The notes beneath the pieces were generated by a model. It was given only the letters and a program-made list of their open reading frames with translations. It had not been told where the DNA came from and did not search any database. This document shows, in pieces, positions 1 to 12,111 of a stretch of 64,000 nucleotides of DNA. Both the position numbers and the translations under genes were made by a program. This stretch comes from Diogma glabrata (lineage: Eukaryota > Arthropoda > Insecta > Diptera > Cylindrotomidae). The stretch covers positions 158,606,694-158,670,693 of the forward strand of contig OY856188.1 of assembly GCA_963693315.1 (NCBI GenBank). The letters are read 5' to 3'. Numbering within the stretch: position 1 is the stretch's first letter; each line of letters opens with the position of its first letter.

Positions 1-1892
1 GGGAATTAATTTGTCAAAAAGTTAACCTTGTTTTTGTTTACGCTGTCCAAAATCCCTCAGTTATAGTTGTAGTGCAAGTTTTAGACGAAATAATTTTGTT
101 TTATATCGTTTCGATATCTACGATTTCTGTCCATATATAAGACAGTAACAACCATAATTTTCACGTAGTTTTTAAACCAAAAAATAGTTCACGACATTAG
201 AATACTTGGTTAGATTGGTTACAATGCTTTTCTACATTTAACTGACTTACTGTCACAGCGATATACAATGTCCTACGTTTGTGTAAAAACCCTTATCTGC
301 CATGATACCTTGAGGTAAGGTGTAGTTCGAATGTTTGTTACTAAGATGATGATTCAATTATCGACAAAAACGATTATTCAATATTGTGTAAAAGAAAACG
401 CTTCTGTATTTACGTAACATTTGAGAATAAAGTTTCAAAACTTTACATCATTAAAAACAACGTATTTGTTTGTATATTGCATTGCATTGCCATTACCATT
501 CTTTCTATATTGAATATGAACATAATATCAACATGATTTATAAAATAGAAAAACAAATATAAACATGATCCAGTTAATTTTTATTAAAACCAAATATTTA
601 GAACAGCATACTGAAATCCTTCACCTCAATCTTAATGTTGTTTTTGCAAACTTATAAAACATTTTCATTTTAAAATGTTAGGTGGAAGTGAAATATTTTT
701 ATCGAGCAGTTTAAATTTTAATGTTTTCAATTTCAATTGTCAAATTTATCAATAAAGTATTTACCTTACTTAATAACATAACAAAATCACATAACGTTGA
801 TTTAATGTTTATATTTTGATGTACATAGCTGTTTTAAATTTATCAACAATATAATTTAAATGTTTTGCTTTAAAATATAAATATTTGTAAGACTAAGCAA
901 AATACAATATTTTTGATAACAAATTTCTTGTATAATCATGAGTAGTAGTAGTACAATAACATTATAGTAGATAAGCAAATTTCTTTGTTGGTTTTATTAA
1001 AGAAGTACTAACCAATCCATTCAAATATTTTGGCTACAAAGTGCTTCAAATAGCTGTTATTAAAAATAAACATATCTAATAATTGATCAAGGAAAATATA
1101 GTTGAATTATAATTTAGATGTTTAAGTATGTCGCATTTTTCGAAATGTGTGTTTCTTAATATGTATTAAATTTATATCTTAATTTTAAAAATTACGAAAG
1201 GATTTTAAACTATTTTGATGTTTCAGTGAATTTTCTATTCCGAATACCTTGTCTGTCTGCCAAAAACCGTTAACCATCATATGATCAACCAGTTTACTTG
1301 GTTTACCTAGATTGATTCTACGTTTAAAGGACTTTTTATTTACTATAAAAATAATTTACTATAACTATAATTTACAATTACTTTTTATTTACTAAAATCC
1401 GCTTTTGTTCCCTATAATAAAACCAAATTTTAACTCAGGTTCTTAATTTTAATTCCGTACTTATATAGAAATTATAAATTATGGTGTTAATAAGCCTAAT
1501 GATAACGCGACTAGATTTGATGTTCAGTTTTCATTCAAACTCTTTGGTTTTCTGTTCTGTTCTGTTTTATCGAAAGTAAGCCGATATGGCTGATAAATAG
1601 GAAATCGACTGAATCGGCTGATCTCCTATATAAAATAATCGTTTAAATAAAGGTTAGAAGTGAAACTAAAATAAAACACCGGCTTAGACATCCCGACTAG
1701 CATGTTGTTCAATCATGCCCTGAAATGATCCAATCTCTATCAGAAATCATATATGATTTTTCTGTTAGAGTATGCTCTATTTGTCCTGATCTGGGCCCTA
1801 TATAATTTGATCAAATGTCAGTTGGTTGAAATTTACTAAAGTTATATCTATTTAAGATATACATTTTCTAAAATTTCACGTATAGTTAAAGT
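1..1892. other. AT-rich stretch, no gene recognised
   Basis: Strongly AT-rich sequence with frequent stops in all frames. I see no conserved protein motif, RNA gene or clear repeat structure in it. Confidence 0.6.
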
Positions 1893-1984
1893 TAGTTACG
1901 GTCTGAAAAACCTAGGCATTACACCCTCGAGCCTAATGTGAAAATCTCACCCTTAAACGTCAAACGATTCTAAAAAAGTAAAAA

Positions 1985-4091
1985 AAAGTCAGACAAGTGT
2001 GAATAAAATTCGCTCGCCAAGGGTTCCGTGAATGTAAAAGAACACAATATCAAAAATTATTGACAAAAAGTTGTGTTCTAATGTTTTTATATTTCCAGAC
2101 CATAGACGCATAACAAAATAAATTTTTAATCGTAAATGTCAATAGTAAATTACGATCAAATCTACATTGATCAAAAATGACTCAAAAAATGTTACTTTAG
2201 GTTAAATCTCATCCATAGATGTTTATGGTAACTCAAGAAAGATTCAATTACACCAGCTTGTAAATGGATTAAATTTGTTTATTTTTTCGGTCAATCAAGT
2301 GTTGAAATTTAGGGGGGTGGAGAGGCTACATACTAAAAATATTTTTTTTCAATAACACAAAAACTGTGCACCGCTAAGTTTTAAAAAAATTGTAATGGTT
2401 CTTAAATTAAGTGCTCCTTCATATGACACCCCACTCGCTTAGGTCAAAAATGAAGTTTTTACTCTCCACACACCCATCCCCAAAACACACAGAAATATAG
2501 TTATTTGGGACTTCGCAATGATTTTCATTCAAAATTTACCAAATTTTCCTGTCTCTAAGTATTTTTTGAATTTTTTCTGTCAATCATCGTCGAAACGAAT
2601 GGAGCAAAACGATCTGAATTTTGCACTTTTTTGACAATAACTAAAAAACTGGGCACCGCAAAATTCTAAAAAAAATTGCAATGATTTCTAAATTAGGTGC
2701 TCTTTCAAATGACACCCTACTCGTTTGGGTCAAAAAAGATTTTTTTTACCCTCTCTATCCCCGATCCCTAAACAGACAGAAATATAATTATTTGAGACTT
2801 CGCTATAGTTTTCATACAAAATTTACCAAATTTCAAACTGTGAATTTTTACAAATTTTTCTGTCAATCAGTGTCGAAACGTAGGGGGAAGAACGATCTAG
2901 ATTTTGCACTTTTTTGTCCATAACTCAAAAACTGTGCACCGTAAAATTCCAAAAAAACTTGCAACGAATTTTAAATTAGGTGCTCTTTCAAATGACACCC
3001 CACTCGCTTGGGTCAAAAAACGTTTTTTTTTACCCTCTTTACCCCGGTCCCGTAAACACACAGAAATATAATTATTTGAGACTTCGCTGTAGTTTTCATA
3101 CAAAATTTACCAAATTTCCTAGCTCTGTGAATTTTGACAAATTTTTCTGTCGATCAGTGTCAAAATATAGAGGGGAACGGTCTGAATTTTGCACTTTTGT
3201 GTCCATAACTCAAAACCTGTTCACCGCAAAATTCTATAAAAATTGCACCAAATTTTAAATTAGGTGCTCTTTCAAATGACACCCCACTCGCTTGGGTCAA
3301 AAAAGATATTTTTTACCCTCTCTATCCCGGTCCCCTAAACACACTGAAATATAATTATTTGAGACTTCGCAATAATTTTCATACAAAATCTACCAAATTT
3401 CCTAGCTCTGTGAATTTTTACAAATTTTTCTGTCAATCAGTGTCGAAACGTAGAGGGGGGGGAGGGGGACGTTCTGAAAGTTGCACTTTTTTGACAATAA
3501 CTCAAAAACTGTGCATCGCAAACTTCTAAAAACATGCTATGTTTTCTAAATAAAGTGCTCTTTCAAATGACACACCACTTGACCTCATTTTAAATAGTGT
3601 TTTTACCCCTCCTCATATCCACCCCTTTAATAAATCTAATTATGAGTATGTGACACTTTTATATATTTTTTATTAAGAACGTACTAATTTTTCTATCATT
3701 CCAAATACATTTCAAAATTTTCGATCAGTTAGGTTCGGAGCTAATTGAGGTAAGAAAACACGAAAAAAACGTGATTATTCCAAATTATACAAATGGTGAG
3801 GTGTAAAATTCCAAAAATAGAATACTGAAATAAAGCTCTTTCATATGATACCCTCCTTGAATCTATAAAAAAATGTATTTTTTCAAAGGTCTCACATCGT
3901 ACCCATGTAAACCAAACGAAAACCACTTTAGTTTTATTTGTATCCGTCATTTCATGTGGACAGATTAGATTTATACGCACCTCAAATATCAAGTCTATAG
4001 CATTTATAGTTTACGAAATAATCGATATAATGTAAAAAACTCGTTTTACTCTCATTAATAGTGTTCCGTATAAAAAACGGAACCCTAAAAA
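1985..4091 (+). repeat. S1: satellite-bearing element with about six 283-bp units
   Basis: The left end reads GTCAGACAAGTGTGAATAAA followed by a GGTTCCGTG motif; the right end reads CGGAACCCTAAAAA. These resemble the ends of a widespread insect repeat that starts GTCAGACAAGC and ends CGGAACCCTAAAAA (from memory, unchecked). The interior is a tandem array: the anchor AAAAACTGTGCACCGC recurs near 2360, 2643, 2926, 3210 and 3503, with a weak sixth unit near 3780, a spacing of about 283 bp. Each unit also carries CAAATGACACCCCACTCGCT. The element lies inside the tail of R1-a: R1 sequence stops at GATTCTAAAAAAG and resumes at TCCGTCTCTCTGCCGGCCG, which are contiguous in R1-b. Small reading frames inside it recur once per unit and are not genes. 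Confidence 0.7.
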
Positions 4092-4929
4092 TATCCGTCT
4101 CTCTGCCGGCCGTCATACAACCGACGAAAACAAGAAAACTACTTGAGCGATTTGAAAATTTTTAAAAATAGGTTATGTTAATGGTTAGAGCCGAAAGGAC
4201 TATGGGTTCAATAACTGTACCAGAAGTGTGTCAACAAATCATTGAGTGTGTTAAAAAAAAGCAAATTTTCATATTTTTCGCTAAGGAACGTACATTTTCA
4301 GTAATAATGAGTAGCAACTTTGAATTTGGAGAAATCTTGATGATCGGCATCTGTATGTGAGACCACGACCTTGATTTTTGTGTTATAAGCGTGTTAAAAA
4401 AAATCTTTAAGTGCAAAGAATGATTTTCGTACATTTTGTTATCCAATTTTTTGGAGAAACATAAAATGAGAAACATTTTCGATTATAATTTAGATACATT
4501 TTTCAAATAAAATTCAAATTATTTGTTTGACAAATTGGACATGCAATATGGTTCTATCTAGCTTCAGCTACTCTCAACTGACAGGAACAGTTGGAAAATA
4601 TAGTTGTTCCAGATTAAATGTCGTTTTTTAAAAGTTTCTAATTATTAGGGATTTTAAATATATTTTTGTGTGATTTAAGATTGCACGACTTCTGAATAAC
4701 AGGAAAAGTTGGAAAATAATTTTGAATTTTTGGTTTTGTTATAATTTTTTGCAATATTTTTGGAATTTTTAAATATCAATCTTTGAATTTGAATTAATTT
4801 TTGGAATATTTTTAGAATTTTGAAAAAAGTTTAAGTTTTGACTTTTTATACTTTTTGGAATATTTTTAGAATTTTTGCAATATTTTTTAGAATTTCGGAA
4901 ACAGTTTGAATTTTCAATTTTGTTATAAT

Positions 4930-6385
4930 TTTTGCACAGTTTACAATTTTATTTTATTCGAGCATTCATTTTACTCCTCAAAATAGTATTTATAAATTAA
5001 AATGTGTATAATTTCAATATCGTTCTTCCTCAAAGAGCGATATTTTTAGTTTTTTGTTTTCACTCCTTTGGAGTTGTTTATTTTATTTTCGTTTCTTTCA
5101 TCCATTTGCAAAAGAAGAATCTTAGTACATTTTCATCATTCTTTTTATATATTTTTATAAAATACATGAAAATGGAATAAAAAATTCACAAATTATATTT
5201 ACTTTTTACGTTGAAACTTAGAAAAAATGTATTTCAATAGAGGAGTAAGAACGATCCCAACAAACACAGCGTGCGTCATGGAATTGTCATGGCGTGCTAA
5301 CACTTTATGCTGTATCTTTGCTTTCGTTGTGCGTACAATTTTTCGCCACTCCGTGTCATCACAAAACGACGGCACTATGATAACCACATGCGGATGCACT
5401 TTGACGTCCAAGTGAGAACATGCCATGACGCACGTGACCACATTGTGCTAACATTGGGCCGCCACAGTGTTTTTGGCGGATTTTTGGTAACGTCATTGCG
5501 ACAAATGAAGATTGCGGACATATTTCAAAGTTGTAAAATGAAAATGTATGTGTGTGATTGCATTTGTTATTCAGGCGCCCATTTTTTTAATGGTACATAT
5601 TTAAATGAAAAAAAATCAGAATTCAAAAAAATTAAATATTTGGCTTAAATATGAAAAATAATATTAATTTTCCACAAATTTCTTAATATTCTATAACAAT
5701 AAATTTCAATATCAGTAAACCGACATGAGAAATGACAAACAAAAAATATTAAATAAATATAATAATTTTTTGGAATCACTAAAACTAGTTATTTAAAGAG
5801 CCCGTTTGTGTTTTATGTATTTTTACATTACTTTCCCAAAATAATTTCTTTCGCACATAATTTTAGATGAAAACAAAATGAAAATTATCAATTTATTATT
5901 ACGAAAGTCATATTATATCATATAAAAAGTTAAATGAAACCAGTGATTTAATAAAATGTCAAACTACTTTTTCACTCTCCATTTTTATTCTTTAAATCTA
6001 TTAATCTTATCATCATCATTAAATAAAATTCGTTTCACTTCGTTTTTTATTATTACTATACCACATAAATATAATAAAAAAACTTTATGCATTTCGCATA
6101 GTGTCATAAAGGTTACAAAATAAATAGCAAATGCGTACACTTTGCCACCACATCTGCGGTCACGCTATGATGGCACTATGATAGCAATATGCGGATGCAC
6201 TTGGACGTCCAAGTGATAACATGCCATGACGTGCGTGAACGCATTGTGCTAACATTGGGCCGCCACAGTGTTTGTTAGGATATTTTATCATTTTCACTCG
6301 ACTTAAAAATTGAGGAGTGATAAATTTATTTTATGTCACTCGCTCTGAAAGAACGGAGTAAAGGAGTGATATAAAGAGCCTTTTA
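4930..6385. other. Insert in R1-a with internal direct repeats
   Basis: This sequence interrupts the 55-60-bp unit block of R1-a. It contains two direct repeats of about 105 bp, at 5371-5477 and 6173-6277. Both hold ACATGCCATGACG and TTGTGCTAACATTGGGCCGC. Loosely inverted motifs around ACTCCT lie at both edges (near 4970-5080 and 6310-6360), so this could be a decayed non-autonomous transposon. The part at 5500-5740 has a second copy at 63760-64000. A 113-codon reading frame at 5307-5648 has no recognisable motif, and I do not call it a gene. Confidence 0.5.
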
Positions 6386-7505
6386 TACTCTAAATTATTT
6401 CAATATTTTTGGAATTTTGAAAAATGTTTCAATTTTGGATTAATTTTTGAAATATTTTTTGAATTTTTGATTTTGTTATAATTTTTGCAATATTTTTGGA
6501 ATTGTGAAAAAAGTTTTAATTTTCGATTTTGTAATAATTTTTTGAATATTGTAAGAACTTTGAAAAAGTTTCAATTTTTGATTTTATTATAACTTTTGAA
6601 ATATTTTTGGAATATTGAAAAAAGTTTGTATATTTGATTTTGTTATAATTTTTGCAATATTTATTAAGAACTTTGGAGTCATTTTGATTTTTTGATTTTG
6701 TTATAACTTCTGCAATATTTTTCAAAATTTTGAGAAAAGATTAAATTTTTGATTTTGTTATAACGTTTGAAATATTTTTAGAATTTTGAAAGTTTGTAGT
6801 ATTGATTTTGTTATAATTTTTGCAATATTTTAAGAATTTGAAAAAAGTTTTAATATCTGATTTTTTAATAATTTTTGCAATATTTTTAGAATTCTGAAAA
6901 AATTTTCACTCTTTGATTTTGTTATAAGTTTTGGACTATTTTTACAATTTTTAAAAAATTTTCTTATAATTTTTAAAATATTTTTGAAATTTTAAGAAGT
7001 AATAATTTTGTTATATTTTGAAATCGATTCAATAAGGCCCATTTTTTTAAAAACTAACATGACAAGAAATGTAATTGAACATGAAATTGGTAGATAATGG
7101 GTCGATTGGTTTTGAAAAGTTGAAAATGCTGAATGCCAAATAAAGTTTTGAGTAGTTTGCTAAGTGTTTCATATTCAACTAAATTATCTTAATTTATGAT
7201 ATGTTATAATTTTCCAGCAACGTATTGATGTTTCGTGTTACAGTTGTGTAATAAACTTCTAAACAGAGATAAAATACTTGTATTTTACTAAGAGTTTTAT
7301 GTTTAATATTTAAAACAATGTTCTCATGAAAGCCTTTTGCCAAAAACTATGTAAAAATTCTTAACCCAGACCGAAGTCTTGATATCTTAGAGTCTTTAGA
7401 TTTTCGCCCCTTCATATTCTGGTTACTGCTTCTCGACCTAAGGACAATAGAGTTTTAACGATTGCTGAGCTAGTCTTATTTTGATATATTTTAAATAAAC
7501 TTTTA

Positions 7506-7640
7506 TCTATATATATAAAATTGAAAGTATGTATGTTTGTCGTTTATGCATTAATACACCATTCATCCGATCATCATGAAACTTTGGGAAGTTGTTGTGT
7601 ACACTTGCGCATAACTAGCAAACGGAACCCCAGGGCCCTT
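7506..7640 (+). mobile_element. Helitron-like 5' terminus
   Basis: The segment starts TCTATATATATAAAATTGAA and continues with a GTATGTATGTTTGTCG motif. Many insect Helitrons begin with TC followed by TATATATATAAAA and a GTYTGTNTGT motif, so this looks like a left end. A Helitron helicase remnant follows about 1.2 kb downstream on the same strand (8731-9165), which fits one decayed element. I could not find a convincing 3' end (hairpin plus CTRR) between 9165 and 9480. Confidence 0.45.
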
Positions 7641-8164
7641 ATAATTATCTAAAGCGGTTAGGTCTAAATGTTGATAATTATTTTAATTGAGTTTTTATTT
7701 AAATATCGTTTTATACCCTTAGGTTGCTTTGATCAATGTTTTTTACATTGAACATAATTTTATGAAATTGAAAAATGAAAGTATAATCTGACAAACAATT
7801 ACATTTATATATCAAAAATCAAAATTATATATATTGGAATTTAACACATCGTGATCTTAAAATTTTTTTTATCTGCACCAAATATGTTGTTGGTTTGCAA
7901 TTGTATGTAATACATGTTTCTAAAACTGAGTGAAGATAGTTGATAATATCGATTATATCGATTTAAATCTCAAAGTTACGAAATGGAATTCGCACAAATA
8001 CTATACAAAGAAGCATAGCTTATGTATAATCAAACAGGGATGGCAATCATGATGAACAAAATAGTTATAAATGGTGGCACTTAGCCAGCAACACGTTTGC
8101 AATAGTGATTTGCAAACAGTAACAATGCATTAATACCAATGAATTTAATATATGTAAAATTTAA

Positions 8165-8670
8165 AATTTTGGATCTATGGGTGTGACAATCCTGCGTACT
8201 TCAGTACCTGCTATTGGTAAATCAGTTATCGTGAGATATCGTATACCACTGGTAATGGCAGTAAGATATCACTGATATAAGGGGATAAGTGATATTATAG
8301 GGGTTGCTGGTGGATTTTAATCCACGATAGCACCCATAGTCTTAGTTATGGAATATTCTTTGACATGCTTCTAAGGTGTTGATGTATGCAATTTTTTATT
8401 TTTTTATATTTTTTTTAAAGAATGAACTTTTGTGCTTACTCGAAGAAATGAGTTTCCATATAACTATTATATATGCTCAATTGAGGAAAACAAAGTGTTA
8501 CATGATCTTCGTATATGTTTCTAGCACTAGGATAATTAGTAACCCAATTTTGGCTTTGTTTCTGCAAATAAAAAAAAACTGTCCTAGCTATCCTATCATG
8601 AAATATTGCCCTATGTCGTACATTATTATGTGAAAGGATTTATTATTTAGTTTTCCATTCTTTAAGAAGA
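8165..8670 (+). repeat. Dispersed segment shared with the Helitron fragment at 59.5 kb
   Basis: Similar in order and orientation to 59490-59850: both contain ATACCACTGG, then TTATGGAATATTC, then a stretch around ACCCAATTTT/ACCAATTTT followed by an A/T-rich run. A third, shorter and inverted match is at 26430-26600 (GGTGCTGGTGGAT-like). Because the 59.5-kb copy ends in a Helitron-like terminus, I infer this belongs to the same element type. It is a diverged match judged by eye. Confidence 0.45.
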
Positions 8671-8730
8671 ATATAAAAACCAAAAAAAAAAGAAATTTGC
8701 GTCCATCAACGTCTTAAAAAGCATGATGTT

Positions 8731-9165
8731 GTGGAATCTAGGTCTGAAAAGATTTTTATGTGTTACTGTTACACATATTGTAATTCGAAATATGTCAAAT
8801 ATTTTGAAATTGCACAAATTTTTGATAAATTTTCGGTGAAAAAGATGATGAACAATGCCATTGAAGCTACGCTTTTAAATGGAAAATTCGAAGGGAAAGT
8901 TGTAGTGTTACCACGTATTCCAATGATCTTAACAGATATGGCATTTGAATTCAAACGTTTAGTTTCCAGTGCAACTCGCTTTTGCAATGACGATCAACAA
9001 AGCACAAGGACAGTTACTGCAAGTATGTGGACTAAGTTTGATGAATCCGTGCTTCTCACATGGACAACTGTATGTACGCGTTTCGCTGACGCGTTTGGAA
9101 AACCTTTTGATTTATTCGTGTACTCACTAGACGGAAGAACAAAAACTATAGTGTTCTCACAATAA
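8731..9165 (+). pseudogene. Helitron Rep-helicase C-terminal remnant (frameshifted)
   Basis: A 144-codon open frame carries the C-terminal end of a Helitron PIF1-type helicase. Residues about 42-77 contain NAIEATLLNGKF and PRIPMILTDMAFEFKRL, as in that family. Just after this the helicase motif continues in another frame: around 8974-9100 the shifted frame reads [19 protein letters not shown] and then [11 protein letters not shown]. The original frame returns for the last residues ([16 protein letters not shown]). Two opposite frameshifts therefore leave the frame open while destroying about 40 residues of the motor core. The N-terminal Rep domain and the rest of the helicase are absent. In intact elements this enzyme drives rolling-circle-type transposition. 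Decayed, no function expected. Confidence 0.8.
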
Positions 9166-11171
9166 ATAAAAAGAATTAAAACGAGATTTTAAAATTTTTT
9201 CCATATTAAAATAAATAAGTTGCAATAAAAATGACACAATGTAAATTCAATATTTTCATAACGAGTTTTCCTGAATTCCCTTTCTTATGAGATAGCGGCC
9301 ATATGCGACGGGCATAATGTTAAATAAACAAAGCTTTTACACTATTTGGCGTAAAAAATAAAATTTTTAGAGATTTTGTGAGGGATTAAGATCATAGTAA
9401 TTATTGTAAATCACTTGAATTTGGTAATTTAAAAGCATTTTCCATTTTCTCTCAGAAAAACTTCTTTACACTGAAAAAAAAAGTTCAAGTAATGACAACC
9501 TCACCTAAAAGTTGGCAGTTTATTATTCAAACAAAGAAAAAATACTTGCAAACAATTTCAAATTGATTGGGACAACTACATATAAATATTTTCCTGACAC
9601 CAAAGTGAGATTTAGTCAAAGTATAAAGTGTTACATCCAATATAACAGTAGTTGAATAAAGTTAATAACTATTTCCATGAAAAACATTTTCTTTGGTCTT
9701 ATTTCATGAATTTTCCGTTTTAAAATTTACGTTTACGGTACGCCTTAACGTTCGTTTACGAAGACTTGTATGAAAAAACTACTTCGCTTTCCTTACGCTT
9801 ACGTTACGTTTTTCTTATAGGGTAATCTTCGTCATATAAATGAACAATTATGGTTGTGTGCAATATATGTACACACATGAATTATATATGTATGTGTGAC
9901 TTATATATGTTTGGTATACACGGTACACATGAATTATATGTGTAAGCAGTAGCTTACATTATATAAAAATAAATCAAAAAAATAATTTTTCAATTTTATC
10001 TTATGTAAAGGCAGCGCTGCAGGTAAAAAGAAGGCTTTTGGACGAAACACAAGTGTAGAAGATTTTTAAACTAATTTTTGTTTGTTTTTATCAAAGTCTT
10101 TTATCTTTTTATCTTGAAAAAAGGGTTTGGTGAAACAGGTTCTTATTTTATAACTTTTGGGGGTTACACATAAGCTCCCTCTCGGCATAAAAATCAGAAA
10201 GACATCATAATGTTGGCTAAAAAATGGTATCCTGTAGAGCTCAGAAAAATGGTATCTTTCAGACGACTTTTCGGAGATGTCAGTTTATGGAGATCAAAAA
10301 GATATCTTTGCGATAACGTTTGTGGATATCTCTATATACGTTTAATTAAAATGGTATTTTAGATAGATAGATAACATAATAAATAAATAATAAAAAAATA
10401 ACAGCTGAAAAATATTTTTATTGTTATTTTAAACTATGTATTAGTAATTATCGTCAAATTTCTAATATATAACAGTTATCTTTATGATATCTTTAAATTG
10501 ATCTCTTTTAGACCACTGAAAAATGTTGTCTTTCTATTACCCCCAGGTGGCTTGTAAGAGATCTTTCTGATACCATTATGTTATCTTTAATAGAAATATT
10601 TCGGATGTCAGATCATAAAAATGTTATTTTTAAGAGCTCTTTATGATATCTTTTTGCCCCGGGCTTTTACTATTATAATTTTGTACTTGGTTTGTTATAA
10701 ATGTATAACATTCATATATAATTTCAATCATAATTTTGTGTTTTTTAAATTTAATTCTATGTACATTTGATTTGTTGTTTTAGATCCCCAAAATTACTCC
10801 TATTCTTACTACATATTATTATATTATATCCGTGCTACCAACGTGGTATAAAAATTTCTAAAAATATTTGAATGTTACTAAAAGTTTGGGAAAGCAAAAT
10901 ATTGATTTTAAAAACATTCATAAAAAAGCATGAATGCTGACTTTTTTTACTAATACGTATTATATAGTTAAATAATATATACTTTTATTGATAACTTTGA
11001 ATAATATTGTTGAACAAATTCAGATTATTCGAAACGAAAATTTTAACCTTAAAAACCTATCTGGTGCACAGTATATATAGTAGTAGTATCTTTCAAAACA
11101 TGGCGCGCGAGACCCTACCGCGTCTCTTGATATCTAAATATGTGTTTATATAAGTCAGCTTTTACTTAAAT
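9166..11171. other. AT-rich stretch, no gene recognised
   Basis: There is no supported coding region. Local features are a patch rich in TACG words at 9720-9815, short repeats of ACATGAATTATAT at 9870-9945, and recurring GATATCTTT words at 10250-10650. None could be tied to a known element. Confidence 0.5.
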
Positions 11172-11782
11172 TAAGAAAAATATCCACATATTATTCACGA
11201 CTGCTATAGAATATATGCTTTCTATGTGTATGTCTTCCATTGTAATGTTATACATTCTCTGACTTGTTGTAGAATGTAACGCGATCGTTACATTCTTCAA
11301 CAGTTCTATAATTTATTAAATATTATTCAAAATCAAATCTTAACATTTGTTGGTATAGTAATATCAAAAGGTTAAAACGAAAACAATACATAGATAAAAT
11401 ATAAAATAAAAAATTTAACATTTTCCGTTAAATTTTTATTTTATATTTTATATATTGTTCTCATTCTAACCTTTTGATATTTCTATACAAAAATGTAAAT
11501 ACATATTTGATTTTGTTTTTTGTATGATGTCAATTGTTTTGTTTTTCTATGCTGTCTATGATGTATTTCATTATGTTGATAAAAACTTTGGCAGGCAAAC
11601 TGGAAATTAATCAAAATATTTTGCAGCCGTGGATAAAATAGCATCTTGTATTCGCATAGGATGATGGCAATTCTTCACTCGGACGATGCCCTCCACTTGC
11701 TTCGCTCGTTCCGTGAAACTTCATCCTCGTAAAGAATTTCCACCATTTTAAACTCATACAAGAATCTACTAATATTCTGACT
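11172..11782 (+). repeat. R3 dispersed repeat, copy 1 (lacks the hAT insertion)
   Basis: Matches 39285-40976 in the same orientation. Shared landmarks are GAATATATGCTTTC, GTATGTCTTCCATTGTAAT, ATAAAATAGCATCTTGTATT and the stretch from AATTCTTCACTCGGA to CTTCATCCTCGT. The shared stretch near 11660-11745 is an imperfect hairpin (AATTCTTCACT paired with AAAGAATT). This copy keeps a single GTATGTCT at 11238-11245, where copy 2 carries a 1.27-kb hAT element, so it is the empty site for that insertion. In turn it carries a hairpin element at 11328-11515 that copy 2 lacks. Confidence 0.75.
11328..11515. mobile_element. MITE-like hairpin element, 188 bp
   Basis: The two halves are inverted copies. 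The left arm starts CAAAATCAAAT and contains ATATCAAAAGGTTA; the right arm ends ATTTGATTTTG and contains TAACCTTTTGATAT. The arms are about 85-90 bp and meet near 11425. R3 copy 2 at 40700 has no such sequence between TATTAAATATT and GTTTTGTTTTTC, which supports a later insertion here. No protein is encoded. No unambiguous target duplication can be read because the flanks differ between copies. Confidence 0.65.
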
Positions 11783-12111
11783 ATATAGAAAAACGAATTT
11801 ATAAAAATTTTGACAATTTATGAAACGGTTTTTCTAGATATAAGTCAGCCTTTTCTTAAATGCAAATTTTTTTAGAGTTTGGTTATACAGAAATAAATAC
11901 AAATCATTCATTCAAAACATTGACAATTTATGAAAAACTTTCTACATTTTGTTAGTCACTTTATACTATTAAGAAACTCTTGCTTGTTTAGCGCGTGCGT
12001 TTTGTCTTACTTTCAGCAAATGTACGGATTTTTTGTATCTTATGTGCAGTTAGTTTAGTTTTTTATACTATTGTTCATGTGCAAGAGAATTTATTCAAAA
12101 TAAAATCAAGA
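11783..12111. other. Short spacer, nothing recognised
   Basis: AT-rich sequence between R3 copy 1 and R1-b with no supported feature. Confidence 0.4.

Larger units (their letters stand above)
1893..7416 (-). repeat. R1-a: interrupted copy of unclassified repeat family R1
   Basis: R1 is a non-coding repeat family with at least eight copies in this window. Its head reads TATGGAGGGGCTGAAATCTC. It then carries the motif ACTTCGGTCT, a conserved head of about 300 bp, an AT-rich block of 55-60-bp units, a GC-richer tail (GACGGACGG, CCGGTACAG) and the end AGACCGAAGTAATT. Here the head is at 7416 and reads leftwards. The unit block is at 7020-6385 and 4930-4620, and the tail is at 4440-4092 and 1985-1893. 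The copy is split twice: by element S1 (1985-4091) inside the tail, and by 4930-6385 inside the unit block. It is diverged and probably old. Confidence 0.7.

Noticed and set aside
2681..3258. 80- and 92-codon frames with similar products (LSN/TQKYNYLRLR) in S1
   Set aside because: They recur once per 283-bp satellite unit and have no domain; a repeat artefact.
5307..5648. 113-codon frame in the R1-a insert
   Set aside because: It overlaps repeat sequence, has no motif, and the homologous copy at 63760 does not keep the frame.
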